Source: Lindgomyces ingoldianus (Eukaryota; Ascomycota; Dothideomycetes; Pleosporales; Lindgomycetaceae). Taken from it: 64,000 nt of DNA. Below, piece by piece: positions 1 to 11,425 of the stretch (its first letter is position 1; the number at the start of each line of letters is the position of its first letter). The position numbers were made by a program, and so were the translations under genes. Below the pieces are notes generated by a model. The model was not told the DNA's origin, did no database searches, and saw only the letters and a program-made list of their open reading frames with translations. The stretch lies in NCBI RefSeq assembly GCF_010093535.1, contig NW_022985175.1, positions 992,001 to 1,056,000 on the forward strand, in the 5' to 3' direction.

Positions 1-541
1 GCCATAGTTTAAGCCTGTTTACGACACCCGCGCTTAGAGGAATAAAGCGAAAAGTGCAATCACCTGTGCCCCACCGTCCTAATTGTGGCCCAACTGGGGA
101 CAATGTTGGGTGAACTTGTTTCTTTTTTTGTGCTTTGCCCACAACCACCAGCTTGCTTTGAATCAAGAAAGCCTTGCCAGACTAAAACAGACTTAGCAAA
201 TAGAGCGACCTCGCATCTTCGTAAAACTCATAACACCATCTAGATTACACTTCGGTAGCAGAATTGGGCTCCCTGCTTAGCTTTCATTCCTTTCATGGAA
301 TAACTAGCGTACCTCATGCGAATTCGAGACACGGCTACCGATTCGCCAATCTTGCCTCACGGCCGCAAATATAGTTCCACCAGAGCCCATCAGCCTTGCG
401 ATAGGGGCGGTGGCTCTGGCCAGTTTATTCTCAACTTGTCTCGATTTCTTCGAATTGGTCGATACCGTGCGCAACTTCTCCCGTGACTTCGAGATTTCAA
501 TCACAAAACTAGATACTCACTGAACCATATTCGGAATTTAG
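1..541. other. No gene seen
   Basis: Only short open frames (under 70 codons) are present and none resembles a known protein. A possible 3' splice acceptor (TTTAG) lies at about 537-541, just before the open frame that begins at 542. Confidence 0.4.
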
Positions 542-1787
542 TGTAGCGCCATCGGACTAGATGGTGGCGGAAGCAGCTTCAAAGTATATCTTCTCGGACC
601 GGAAATTCTACCCACGATATATCGCTTACTGCAGAATTTGATGCCCTTTTTCCAAGATGCGGAGCAGTGTGTCCAACCGTTAGTACACCTAATAGTACAG
701 TACTGCAGTACACTGATTTTGGTCACGTACGTACGTACAGGGCATCTACTCAGTATACTGTACTATACATGAGGCTGCTGTACTAACCGTTTACGGTAGT
801 TATATAGGATTTTTGGTGGTTTTGGGCGGTTGAAGGCAGGTTGCTGAGGGCCAGGGGGCTCGTGTTCGGAGATTAATGCGGAGAATGCCGTTATTGCCTG
901 TTTTGTTAGCAATCTTCTAACAAATTCAGCAACTATGCCATCTACGTTATTCTTTTGCCCATCAAATAATACACTATCTCTACCGCCAAGCCCTCTCTCC
1001 TATTGGTCTGGATATAAGCCGGTTATTGATCTGATTGGTAGAAAATTAAATAACCAAAAAGCTTTGTTATTCTACATTTTTAAGCTTCAAGTAATCATTC
1101 TGCTCTGCTACATAGTTAATCTGGCCTTCTTTTTTCCTTATCATAATTAAAGACAACGCAGTCAGGGGTGTTAAAATCACTTCTGCTGCGTGGTTTTTCC
1201 CTCTAAATATAATTAGCGCTGCTAAGACCTTCTAAGCAAAGCCTGTTATCCTTCCTAATTAGGACTAGCCACTTTCTTCCTAGAAAGGAAGGATAATCTG
1301 CTTGTTATAATGTCCCAATTCCTATCCTAATCAACAACGCGGTCAACAATAGAGGCTCTTTAACTGCAGAAGAATTAGTTACGTAACAACGCTGTTACTA
1401 GTGAGCTGACTAAGCTTACAGAGTACATTAAAACAGTAAGATCAACAACAGTAGATCTCACAAGGGGTATCACAACTTCCTAATTAGGTATAGTCTTTAG
1501 CTTCAGCGCAATTACTTCATAATACTTCAATATACTTCAGTTACTGTATCCTAACCGTACACTGACGTCATCTCCTCCGTACAGTTAGTTAGTAACAGCC
1601 TCCTCTTCCGTAACTGTACTATACAGCCTCCAAAAGGCTCCGTAACTAACGGTTGGACACACTGATGCGGAGAAGTTTCGAATACGATATGGAATGAAGC
1701 AGATCAAGGAAACTATGACTAGCACAACAACCTCAAGGCAACTCAACAAGGTGATTACCATCAAAGCTTCTGAGCAGCTGTCGGTAT
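542..1787 (+). pseudogene. Gene remnant split by a hAT-type transposon
   Basis: Plus-strand frame 542-664 and plus-strand frame 1673-1787 join into one continuous open frame when the 1000-bp transposon and one copy of its 8-bp target duplication are left out. The join gives roughly 80 codons ending at a TGA. It begins shortly before the residues IGLDGGGSS; the GLDGGG part resembles the glycine-rich oxyanion-hole motif of patatin-like lipases, but nothing after it clearly supports that family, so I assign no function. The stop just upstream of 542 may be in an intron ending TTTAG. What is seen is frame restoration across the insertion. That it was a functional gene is inference. Confidence 0.4.
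665..1664. mobile_element. Non-autonomous hAT-type DNA transposon (MITE-like), 1000 bp
   Basis: The ends are perfect 20-bp terminal inverted repeats at 665-684 and 1645-1664, starting CAGTGTGTCC. They are flanked by identical 8-bp direct repeats ATGCGGAG at 657-664 and 1665-1672. An 8-bp target duplication with CAGTG termini is the hallmark of the hAT superfamily. The inside has no transposase-length open frame (longest about 70 codons), so the copy depends on a transposase elsewhere. Subterminal regions are rich in short GTAC/GTATAC palindromes such as CGTACGTACGTACG near 725-739, possibly transposase-binding sites. Confidence 0.85.
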
Positions 1788-2139
1788 GAGGAATAGGCAG
1801 ACTATGGATAAATTGCTAGATTCGTAGTAGCGACCACTTCGTTTGCAGGAAAGGATAGATAACCCACATCCACTGCTTGCCCATTTGCCCAGAGTATCAT
1901 CACCTCGATATTTTGAATACCCTAGGACACTACGCAAGGAAACCCGAGTATTGGAAAAAATTCAGTCATATGATTCTTCTAGCACCCCTTCAAGCCACTT
2001 AGCCAACGATAACTGCCATAATTCCTTTGTGATTTCAAGATTCCTCCTTCCCTCCCCTCTCTCTCTCTTCCCTTCCAACTCCATCCTACCTCCCCTCTCG
2101 CCTTTGCCTCTCCACATGCACTTTTACCTCCTCCTTCAA
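1788..2139. other. Intergenic, pyrimidine-rich
   Basis: No gene is recognised. About 2040-2120 is CT-rich on the plus strand and lies just past the 3' end of the reverse-strand START-like gene. Confidence 0.4.
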
Positions 2140-2771
2140 CTAACCCTCTAAATTCTCCTCTATCCCCTTCTTAAACACCCACTGCATAACATACGCAAAC
2201 GGCCCTTTCCAAGTATCCCAAGTGCGATATTGACTCCACCCAGGCTGGCCCGGCAAATCCACAACCTCTTGAACGCGCTCTGAGAGAATTACCCAGTCTG
2301 GGAGCCCCGTTAGGCTCTTCCATACAAGCGTGTGAGTGGACTGTGAAATGCTGATGATTTCGACGGGGAAGGTGTTTGGGGACGCGTTTGGGGGGACGAC
2401 CTGGTGGGGGCTTGTTAGAGAGAACACCTTCAAGTATCCATGGGTAGAAGGTTTAGACCCGTGTAGCGACTGGTTTGGCGTACTGTCATCACTCCCACCA
2501 TCCCCTCCTTCAACTTCCCCTTATCCTCTCCGAAATCAACACTCGGCACTCTCTTACTCCATTCCCCATATTTGCCAAAATCTATCAGGTCGCGCCAAAC
2601 TTGTTCAGAGGTAGCGTGGAGCTTAATTTTGGCTCCAGCGGTCCCGACGGCCTCTTTGGTCGAGACGTTAGGTGTGGGGAGGATGTTTTCACGAGCATCT
2701 GGGGTGATCTGGATTGTTAGTGCGAGGGAAACGACAAGGACGAGGGAGACCTTGAGGAACAGAGAGGGCAT
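2140..2771 (-). CDS. Secreted or membrane-anchored START-like (SRPBCC) domain protein
   Basis: Two exons on the reverse strand, 2771-2484 and 2427-2140, give 191 aa. The 56-nt intron (2428-2483) starts GTACGC, has a TCTAAAC branch site and ends GAAG; removing it joins two frames that otherwise stop. Residues 1-20 form a hydrophobic signal peptide or anchor (MPSLFLKVSLVLVVSLALT). From about residue 48 the pattern of an alpha/beta polyketide-cyclase/START-like fold follows: an EQVWRDLIDFGKYGEWSKRV helix, a central strand region, and a long C-terminal helix near KGPFAYVMQWVFKKGIEEN. Members of this superfamily bind hydrophobic ligands in a cavity; the ligand cannot be told. The superfamily assignment is from fold-like pattern, so moderate. 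Confidence 0.7.
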
Positions 2772-5041
2772 TTGGAGAGGGTGGGGGCGGGAGGTGAGGG
2801 GGCAATGGAAAGGAAACAGGATTGGACAAAAGAGGGATAAAAGAGGAGTAGATAGTCAAACGAAAACCAGAGGCGTGAATGATCAAGGAGAATATTCAAG
2901 GGAAAACGGAGGACTGGGGATGTAAAGGGGTAGGAATTAGAAGAAAAGATGAAAAGGAGGGGTCAAGACCTAAGGGTTGTGGCTCGTGCGAGCAGTCGTA
3001 GGCTGTGCGTTATACAAGGGTGCGACCAACAAAGCGTGATGGGCAGTACGCGCGGTCACATGGTGCAGGCTCCTCATAAAATTATATCTGATCCAATGCC
3101 CAACACACAACCTTCCGCCACTTCTCTGTCCTGTTCACCTAGACTGACACCCCCTTCAGAAATAGACTTAGATACATCTCCAAACAGTGGCAAGAGCAAC
3201 CACCACCTTGGGAACACTGACACCCAGAGCCATCCTATCCGACTTACTGAGGCTGGAAAAATTGATTCGGGTGTTGTGGGGATGGCGGACTCAGAGTCAC
3301 AGCTTTTACTGAAGGAACAGAGTTCGCAATACTTGGTGTGGTGTCTGTAGTTCCAGGAATGGAAGGCGTGGTAGTCAGTTTCTTTCTGGACATGCAGCGC
3401 TGTGGCTAAACTCTGTGTTGTCGATACGAGTTGCGATTGGGCTATACTTTTAGCCCCATTGGGGTGCACCTCGAGGCCTGAGCCGTCGACATAGCACGAT
3501 GTGTTTCCCTCCTTGTAGCACCAGCTACCGTCACCGCAGGCGGTGACTTGCGTGCAGCAGGCTTGCTCTAGCGATTAGGTTCCTTGGTACGGTATGAAGC
3601 GCGGCACAACTGAAAGGGAGCCAGAACCCAAAAAAAAAAAATATTTCGTTGAGACCGAACCAAAGGTCTTCCAAACCGGCGAATATCCAATGCTGCCTTA
3701 ATCTTTCTTCGGACGCGCAACGGTGAGGTACGCACTCTTAAATCAATGCGACCAGGATATTCCTCGATTTAAATAATCATCACACTGGTTCCCATCCCTA
3801 TGGTCGAAGTAGCAGTATATGACCGAATTTAGATACAGCTTCGGATCAGGGAGGACGATGCGATGTAGGTGGTAGCATAGGGTAGTTGGAGAGAATGTAA
3901 CATGTATGAGGAAATGGAGATATATTGTCATGATGCGCAGAAATAATGGAACCAGGAGAAAGACAAACAGGAGAGAAGGGAACAAGACATATTTTTATGA
4001 TACCTACAAACTTGCCTTGACAGTCAATAATCTAGATGCATGTTCCCACGGGTGGTAGGCTCGCGGATTACACGCCTCGACGAAGTCACAGAAACAACTG
4101 GGAAGGAGGCGGCCTTACATGTGCCAGTCATTGGACTCGTCGGTGGCTAGGGTCCTTTAGAACTAAGATACAGAACTTGGGAATGAGATGGTCGCCATTC
4201 CAGTTTCTTCGGCAGGAGTTGCGAAAAGGAAAGCTCTTTGGCCTAAACGAAGTGTTCATCCAGACGCCTCTTGGATTGCACAAATCTCCCATGGTCCAAC
4301 GAGGCACAGGCTACTCGTTGGCAGCAGGCTGAAGCACATTCTGCGTAGACGGCCCTTACATGTGTGTGTGGCTGCGGGCGGCGGCGGATCTGCGACGCAG
4401 GCACCCAGCTGAGCATCAAAGGCTTTGCAGTGCTCGTATTGTCTCTCAGGATGGTGGGATGATAGTTGAATAGCCAGTCACGGGAAGCGTAGATATGGGG
4501 GCTCTTTGTAACCGCGCGCTGGGTAGGACAGAAGATGATGCGGGTGAATAGAGTGTTCCAAAAATAGACTAGACAGGTGGCCTTGGCATACGGCAAATAA
4601 GTTAGTAAATGACCCAAAATAGCAGGCGCTGCCCATAAACCACCAAGAACGACCGCAAATTATCTCCACTTTCTGTTGTTCGCCGCTCTCCGCCGTCGCG
4701 TGTTCCTGTGTCGACCATCTCGAAACTCCCGCTGGCGACGAGTGCCCGCAACGTCGCGCCGCGCGCACTGCACCTCCTCTTCACCGGAGACCTTCGCGCT
4801 GGTCGCGGGCCTAACAATCCTGCTCTTCGCGCCCAACAGCTGCTCCAGCAGCCGCCCTCTGTATCTATTTGCGCTCGAATGTGCAAGACAAAATTCTCAC
4901 CTCAGCCAACCGCTCGCTGTCTATACTGAAGATTTGATGGGCTGCTATTGCGATTAGCGCAGTGCAACATTACTCGGAGTGGTCCATGGCTTGCTGACCG
5001 TGCCAGGCCCTCGCCTTAATTGCCCTCATCTCTCCAGAATC
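2772..5041. other. Long intergenic region without a recognisable gene
   Basis: Several short overlapping frames exist (up to about 130 codons) but none has a domain, good codon pattern or consistent splice structure. An A13 run lies near 3630-3642. A perfect 8-bp inverted repeat with a 2-nt loop (GTCACCGC / GCGGTGAC) sits at about 3529-3546. The right end should hold the promoter and 5' UTR of the Abp2 gene. Confidence 0.4.
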
Positions 5042-8000
5042 ATGCAAGTCGACTTCGGCGCAGGACCAGGCCCAGAGTCAGAGCACAGTCTCCATCTTTC
5101 ACCCCACGCTCACTACGACCACCACCAGGGGAACAACGGCAGCCCGGCCTTCTCGCCCTTTCGGCACCCAGCTGTACCACCAATTGATCCAAGCCTCAAT
5201 CAAAGCTCTGGTGCCAACCGTAATGGACACGCTCCGATGTCCTCGGTCCACCAGTCTACCTCCTCCCACCTGCTGCAAGCCAACAATGCCTCTCTCAACA
5301 GCCCTCACCTCTCTCATTCCTTCTACGCCGAGATGCCTCGCAGCTCTGCAACCCCCTCGACGCCCTCCAATGCCTCCCCGCGCTTCTCCGCCATCTCCCC
5401 CAGCCAGCCCAAGCAGATGACCACTGGATTTGTCCCAGAAGACCGCTCCCCGCCCTCCCGAGACGTGACCGACGACACGATTGACGATGCCTATGCCTCC
5501 TTCGTGTTGTACTGCAATCCTTATTTTGCGACGAACACAGATACCTCCGAGTTGACCAAGCTATTCCGAACACCCCCTAAAAGCGACGGGAAGGCGTTTA
5601 GTACTTATGTGTTGTTTGAATTGATACGGAAGTTGGATACTAAGGAGATCAAGACGTGGACACAGCTGGCGCTGGATCTGGGAGTGGAGCCGCCAGATAT
5701 GGACAAGCGGCAGAGTACGCAGAAGGTGCAGCAGTACTCGGTCCGATTAAAGGTGAGATATAGTCCTCTTTCCTGGTCCTCATTTCCATTTTCTCCGATT
5801 TCTTTCAAACATGTGCCAAGGTTCTGTGTCCATGCACGACTTCTAGAAGACTTCCGCTTTAATAAGGAATGTTGATTCCCGTTCGCTGCACGTGAAGCCC
5901 CCAACGACAATCTACATGCTCGACTTTGCAGCCTTGGTTCCGTCATTTGCTCGCTCGAAAGCTGCAATGCGCACCAGGGTTCCTTTCCAGACCGAATGAG
6001 AGGGGGTTTTATTCGACCCAGTAATCTTCTTTGATATTGAAATTCTAGAATTGTGGTGTGGATGTAGCTCCCTGGAGTGCTACGCCGTCGGACTTCGTTG
6101 TTTCATCGCGTCCACTTTGTCAAGGTCATTTCGTATTGGATATTTCTCTCGCTCGCGCTTCTCTCATTTAAGATTTCCTCTAAACGCACAACCGCTGATA
6201 ACTATTAGCGATGGATGCATGCAATGCACATCGACGCTTTTTTCGAGTATCTTCTTGGCAAACAACACCCGTATTACCTGCAAATACCCCCGCCTCACAA
6301 CCCTTTTCCTGAAAATGGACGCGACGGAGTGCCTCTTGAGGAAGACCTAGCAATCCGAGCACTCGACCCGAAGTTCCGACCAAAGCGTGGGCGCCGAAAA
6401 GCGGATGATGGGGACGAAGGCGTGGAGGGGTTTGACAACACGCCGCCACGCAAACGACCTCAGCTTGACACCTCAATCCCATTTGGCAATGTGCTGCAAC
6501 CTCAATCGGCCTACCCAAATAGCGCTCATCCTGACAACATGGAAGGGTTCCTTAGCGCACACGATCCATGGACTGCGTCTGGCATGACGCCTTCCTCAGC
6601 AATGACGGCCGCATCTGCGCCTGGTAGAATGAACCCGGGCAACAAGAACCTCACCCCTTACTCAGCTTCTCCCATGTCGGGCCAGCAAATCCGATGGCGA
6701 CTTAACACTCAAGACAACCCAACCACTCCTCACCCACTGTCCGCCGTAACCCCTCAGTCCGCTCACCCAGGTTTCTTTGACGAGCCGCAGTCGGCAGTGA
6801 CGCCGTCGAGCTCGAAACCTCGCTCACGCCGCCGCCATGGGCCGGCCGTCTCTTCTGCGTGGCCAAGTAATAATACCTCTTCAACTGGGAAGCTGCGCGG
6901 CCGTCCCCCCAGCAATCGCTCTGTCCGCGACGGTCCATTTGTCACCTTCCCAGCCAACCCGAAGACCAAGGAAGGTCCCACGATTGATATGAACAGGAAC
7001 CCTGGAAATTTGACTCCCATCGTGGAAAGAGCGCAATCCGATCCGCCAATGGCTGAACAACACTTCCGATTCCCGCCTACCCCAGCATCTGCCGTATCCC
7101 CAACCAACATACAAGAATCACTCTCAAACTCACAACGTCCACACAGGTTAAGTCTACAAGTCCCTCAGAACGTTGGAAACCCAGTACGATTGGTGACACC
7201 AACCGTTCTAGTAAACGGAGAGCAAAATCCCACACCCAGCACCGGTCTCGCACCTTCCGCTATGAGTACAGGCTCGAGACGGAGCTCGCCTGGGAACTTC
7301 TTTGGCGACGACAACGAGAACCCCCAGTCGGCACATCCGAGTACAGCGACTCCGACCCACACCCCCGCACAGCCACAGCCTCCTCCACAAACGATTGCAC
7401 AGGGACCGGCTTCTCCACCTCCACTTCCCCAAGTTCAACACGAGACGTTGAATCGCGCACTTGCTGCCGAACTGATCCGCGCCCCTCTAACTGGCCGCCG
7501 CAAACGACTTCGTGGTACAGAAGCCAAGAACCTTGCATCTTCGATTCTTCAGCCGCTCTTTGCCAAACCTACAACTGGCCCCGCGTCTCCTGCTAAGGTG
7601 ATGAGTGACCAAATTCTGAGCATTGCAATCAGCAGTTGTTTGGGCATGTGTTCAGCAGTAGGACTTGGGATGGGTGGACCAAATGGAGGGGTGAGAAGAG
7701 TTGAATGTGTAAGATTCAGGATCGGAGGTGATGGCTATGAGAGTCCGATTGACGACGACGAAGACGCCGATGGCCTTAGCGACTCGGGTCGGATTCGAGA
7801 TTCCTTTGATGTGTACTTCGGAGTGTCTTTCGGAGGGCTGACGGGAGAATGGTGCGTCAAGGGACTATCGGCCACTTTGAATGACAATGGCAATGAGGGC
7901 GAGGCCACGGGTCCGAGAGGCACATATGATGCGGAACGACCGGATCCAATCCAGAACACGGTGGCGGCTTGGAAGACAAAATTTCTGGAGGCGCAGAGGA

Positions 8001-8065
8001 AGCTTTGGGAGAGTCAAGAAGAAGCGAAGAGCTTGAAGGAGAAGATTCTCGAGGCAGTGCTTTGA
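5042..8065 (+). CDS. ARS-binding protein 2 (Abp2) homologue
   Basis: Two exons, 5042-5752 and 6209-8065, give about 855 aa. The intron is 456 nt, starts GTGAGA and ends CTATTAG, and joins VQQYSVRLK to RWMHAMHIDAFFEYLLG without a break. The conserved block around the junction, from DDTIDDAYASFVLYCNP through LFRTPPKSDGKAFSTY to FFEYLLGKQHPYY, is the Abp2 family core. In fission yeast Abp2 binds AT-rich replication origin DNA; that biochemical role is known for the yeast protein and inferred here. The rest is a long Ser/Pro/Thr/Gln-rich low-complexity region, then a second conserved block (about residues 600-780, including the acidic DDDEDADG) and a short C-terminal coiled coil. An in-frame ATG at 4979 would add 21 residues; 5042 is preferred because MQVDFGAGPG looks like a natural start. 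Confidence 0.85.
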
Positions 8066-8438
8066 GGCTACTGAGCATGGGGGCGTCCATGCATGGTTTG
8101 GAGTTGCTAGACACGGGGGCGTTATTATTTGGTAACACAGCAATTGACTTGGATAACAAGTATGGCCAGGGTAGCATGATTGAGTGGGTTTTGGGAAAGC
8201 GGATATTGCATATACCCCTAGCTTTTACAAAAGGACAGGAAAGCGGTCTGAGTAAATATGGACCCTACATAGGATGGCGTGTTCCTTCATCGTCTATCAT
8301 ATATCGTTACCCATACATTCATGACCTTAGTTCTCTGTGCGCATCCATGTATAGCCTATGCTGGGATGTTCTAAAATTGAAGGGTATTATATCCAGCTTG
8401 TCTGGAGCTGACCGTTATATACGACAGGAATCAACCCA

Positions 8439-9011
8439 TCAAGACCCTGGCCCAGACGACACAGATCCGCCCCTCTCCCAAGGCTTCTTCCGCTTCTCCT
8501 TGACAGCTTCAGTACCCTGTCCAGTCAAGATGGTGTTTGGAATTTCTTTGATTCCGGGTATAGGTTGGCCGGTAGTGACTAGCTCAACAATATGTGCAAA
8601 AGAAACAGGATACGGAGCCGGAGGGTCATTCGGATTTGTAGACGATGCTGGCAGTACGCTCCCAGGAGCCTCAGCGCTTGCAGAGGCGGAGGCCGCTTGC
8701 ACACCGTTTGGCGGGGCAATTGGTCGCGAGGGTCGAGAGGTTCGGTAAGCTTTGTAGGCGTCAAAATCGAGGTTCACATTATACTTTCTGCTTTTAAATT
8801 AGCCCAATGTCTCTGAGACCAAGTGAGTTTAGTACCTGGCGTAATAGAAACATCGCGCTCGCAACGTCAACTCGGTCGCTTGCTCAGGCGTACTGTTGCT
8901 GCCCAGGATGGCGCTCAGGCCAGACTGGAACTCGACATCATCGTCCCAATTGTAATTTTCCAGGGCCTCATACACATTGGTAGAAGTTTCGATGGCTCCA
9001 GGGGCATTCAT
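8439..9011 (-). CDS. PEX39-like peroxisomal import factor with KPWE motif
   Basis: Two reverse-strand exons, 9011-8836 and 8787-8439, give 174 aa. The 48-nt intron starts GTACTAA, holds CTAAT near its end and finishes GCAG; splicing joins RARCFYYAR to KYNVNLDFDAYKAYR. The N-terminal half (about residues 14-75) is a conserved helical region. The C-terminal half ends in YPVSFAHIVELVTTGQPIPG, then an IPNTILTGQG segment and KKPWE (KPWE at residues 160-163). This tail is the KPWE domain also found near PEX14 and PEX13. Proteins of this type (yeast Yjr012c, human C6orf226) have been named PEX39 and help import PTS2 cargo into peroxisomes; the same role here is inferred. An in-frame ATG at 9104 would add 31 residues, which look unconserved. 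Confidence 0.8.
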
Positions 9012-9328
9012 GGCGAAGGGCAGAGAGTGAAGGCATCGAGTATGGTGAGAGTCAACAGCCCCCCGGTGATTGCGACTATGAGGTCCCGCCGCAATGAGCG
9101 TCATAGTGAAACCGGAGTTTTGCCGAGATCACTGGCCAAGCTCATTTTAACGAGCGAAAGAGCCTCTTCTCCACGACAGCTCCTTCTTCCTCTCTACCTC
9201 CCCTCCCCTCCCCTCCCTCCCTCCCTCCCCTCCACTCCAACACTGCCCTTAACGCCCTTCTCTTTCCTTCTGCTACACATCAACTCCTCTTCTCTCCTCT
9301 CACCTTCAACTCGCCCACACCTACCGCC
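9012..9328. promoter_or_regulatory. Divergent promoter region between PEX39-like and SCD6 genes
   Basis: The 317 bp between the two start codons must serve both genes. About 9177-9260 is almost pure pyrimidine on the plus strand, with CCCCTCCCCTCCC and CCTCCCTCC repeats, as is common just upstream of fungal housekeeping transcription starts. No TATA box or named operator is evident. Confidence 0.5.
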
Positions 9329-11425
9329 ATGTCAGAGTACATTGGGTTAGTTGCGCCAGCCTCTTCGCCCAGAGCTCTAGCTGACCTCAACTGCGTAGAT
9401 CACGTATATCTCTCGTCTCGAAGAGCGACATCCGGTCCGTTAGCGTCCATTGAGATTGGCAAATCAGCTTTTGTACTGACGGCTTCGCAGATATGTCGGA
9501 ACGCTCGTCGAAATCAACTCAGAACAGTCCACAGTCTCACTCGACAATGTGCGCTCATACGGTACTGAGGGCCGTCGCGGCGGCAAGGACGAGTTCCCGC
9601 CATCAGACGTCGTCTACGATCAGATTGTGTTTCGTGGTAGCGACGTGAAGGATCTGCGCATCGAGGAGCCAGCAAAGCCAAAAGCTGCGCCGCCCCCAAT
9701 GCCTGACGACCCAGCCATCATTGGAGTAAGCAACACCGCCTTCCTCTCATACACTTACCTCTTTCGATGACGAAACATTCCGGATGTTAACTCATAACCA
9801 CCGAGAGCGCAAAACCGTGTGGATATTTCCGTTGCCTTCCTTCTGAGCATTGACCCTCCTACCCTTTTCATGCTGCATCAGTTCGGAAACGCTTCGCTGA
9901 CTCGAGCTCTGTGCCGCAGGTCCAACAACCGCAATCACGCCAAGAAACACCTCAGAACCAGCAGCGTCCCCAGCAACCGCCGCAACCCCAGCAAGCTCCA
10001 AATTTCCCACAACATGGCCAATTCCCGCCCGGTTACCCACCCTATGGCGGCCCTTTCCAGAATCGTTTTGGGCCGCAGGGTGGCTTTCCAGGAGGCCCTC
10101 CAGGAGGACCTGGTCCATTCCCAGGTGGATATGGCATGCCAGGTCCGTATGGAGCACCACCTGGTTGGTATGGTCCTGGCCAAGGATTCAATCAGCCACC
10201 AGGCCCGTTCTCACCTCCGATGCCAATTGGCCCTACCGGACAGCAGAGCCAGAACCAACCACCGCAAGCTCCTAAGGGCAGCGCAGCTCCTATTGGTCCG
10301 CTCCTAAACAAAGATGAGAAGCCAACTACCCAACCCAAAGTCGCAGAGGCAGACTGTGTGACTGGACAAACCGAGATCAAGACCGGTCCGAAACCCACGG
10401 GTCAAACTCCTCCGGCTGGAGCTGCGAAGCACCCACCTCCGCCGCCCGTTGAGTCCAAGCCAGATGTTGCAGCCGCCCTCGCCCCACCCCCGACGCGGCC
10501 GGCTCAACCTCCATCAGCCCCGAAGGCTGCACCAACAGGTCCCAAGGCTAATCGCATAGTCCCAGCCGTTCCTCTCCCAAGTCCCGGTATGCACAAGACC
10601 GCACCGCACACTGCACCTGCCCAAGCCTCAGCGCCAACTCCAGCCACACAACCACCTCAAGCAGCACCGGCCAACGCCCAGCAGTATCAAGACGCTACTC
10701 AAGCAGCAACTGCCGCAGTTGCCGCCGCTATGGCAAAGATGGACCTTGGACGAGGAAAAGCTCCACCACAGAACCGAACTTCTGGAGAAGTCCCTCTAGA
10801 CAACCTCGCGAAGAAAGTGAACGAGATGCGCGCAGACGATCAAATCCGCCATGGCAGACATCCTGGAACCGGAGGATTCGCAGCCGGTCATCGAGGACGA
10901 GGTGGCCGGGGCGGTCGTGGCCATCACCATCACGTCAAAATGGAAGTTCCGGACACCGATTTCGACTTCGAGTCCTCGAACGCCAAGTTCAACAAGCAGG
11001 ACCTTGTCAAGGAAGCTATTGCATCCGGCTCTCCCCTCGGCGGCGACGTCGCTTCATCACCAACAACCGAAGCCAACCTTAACGGCCATGCAAACGGAAA
11101 TACATCTACGGACCAACCCGAAAAGGAAGTCGTCATCCCCGCCCCAGCGGCATACAACAAGGGAACCTCCTTCTTTGACAACATCTCAAGCGAACTGAAA
11201 GACCGAGAAGAGGCGGCGAATCGCCGAGGACAGGAGTTTAGGTCCGAGGAGCGGAGGAAGAATATGGAGACATTTGGTCAAGGTAGTGTGGATGGTTATA
11301 GAGGTGGTTACAGGGGACGGGGTCGTGGCCGTGGCCGTGGACGCGGGTATGGAGGATACCGTCCGCGTGGTGGAGCGTCTAGGGGTCGAGGTGGGATGGG
11401 TGCTGGAGTGGTTGAGGAGTCATAG
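9329..11425 (+). CDS. Lsm14/Scd6/Sum2-family mRNA decapping and translation regulator
   Basis: Four exons, 9329-9345, 9399-9434, 9491-9725 and 9920-11425, give 597 aa; the introns are 53, 56 and 194 nt. The spliced N-terminus reads MSEYIG + SRISLVSKSDIR + YVGTLVEINSEQSTVSLDNV, a classic Lsm14-type Sm fold (about residues 1-85) ending in RSYGTEGRRGG. A long Pro/Gln/Gly region follows. The FDF motif lies at about residue 445 (DTDFDFESSNAKFNK), the FFD box at about 510 (NKGTSFFDNISSELKD), the TFG box at about 548 (RRKNMETFGQG), and an Arg-Gly-rich tail ends the protein. The family represses translation initiation, binds the decapping machinery and the DEAD-box helicase Dhh1, and gathers in P-bodies. 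The Arg-Gly repeats bind RNA or eIF4G. All domains are present and in order, so the gene looks intact. Confidence 0.93.

Noticed and set aside
2949..3469. Overlapping 130-codon frames on both strands
   Set aside because: Both are low in coding signal and neither is recognisable; likely chance.
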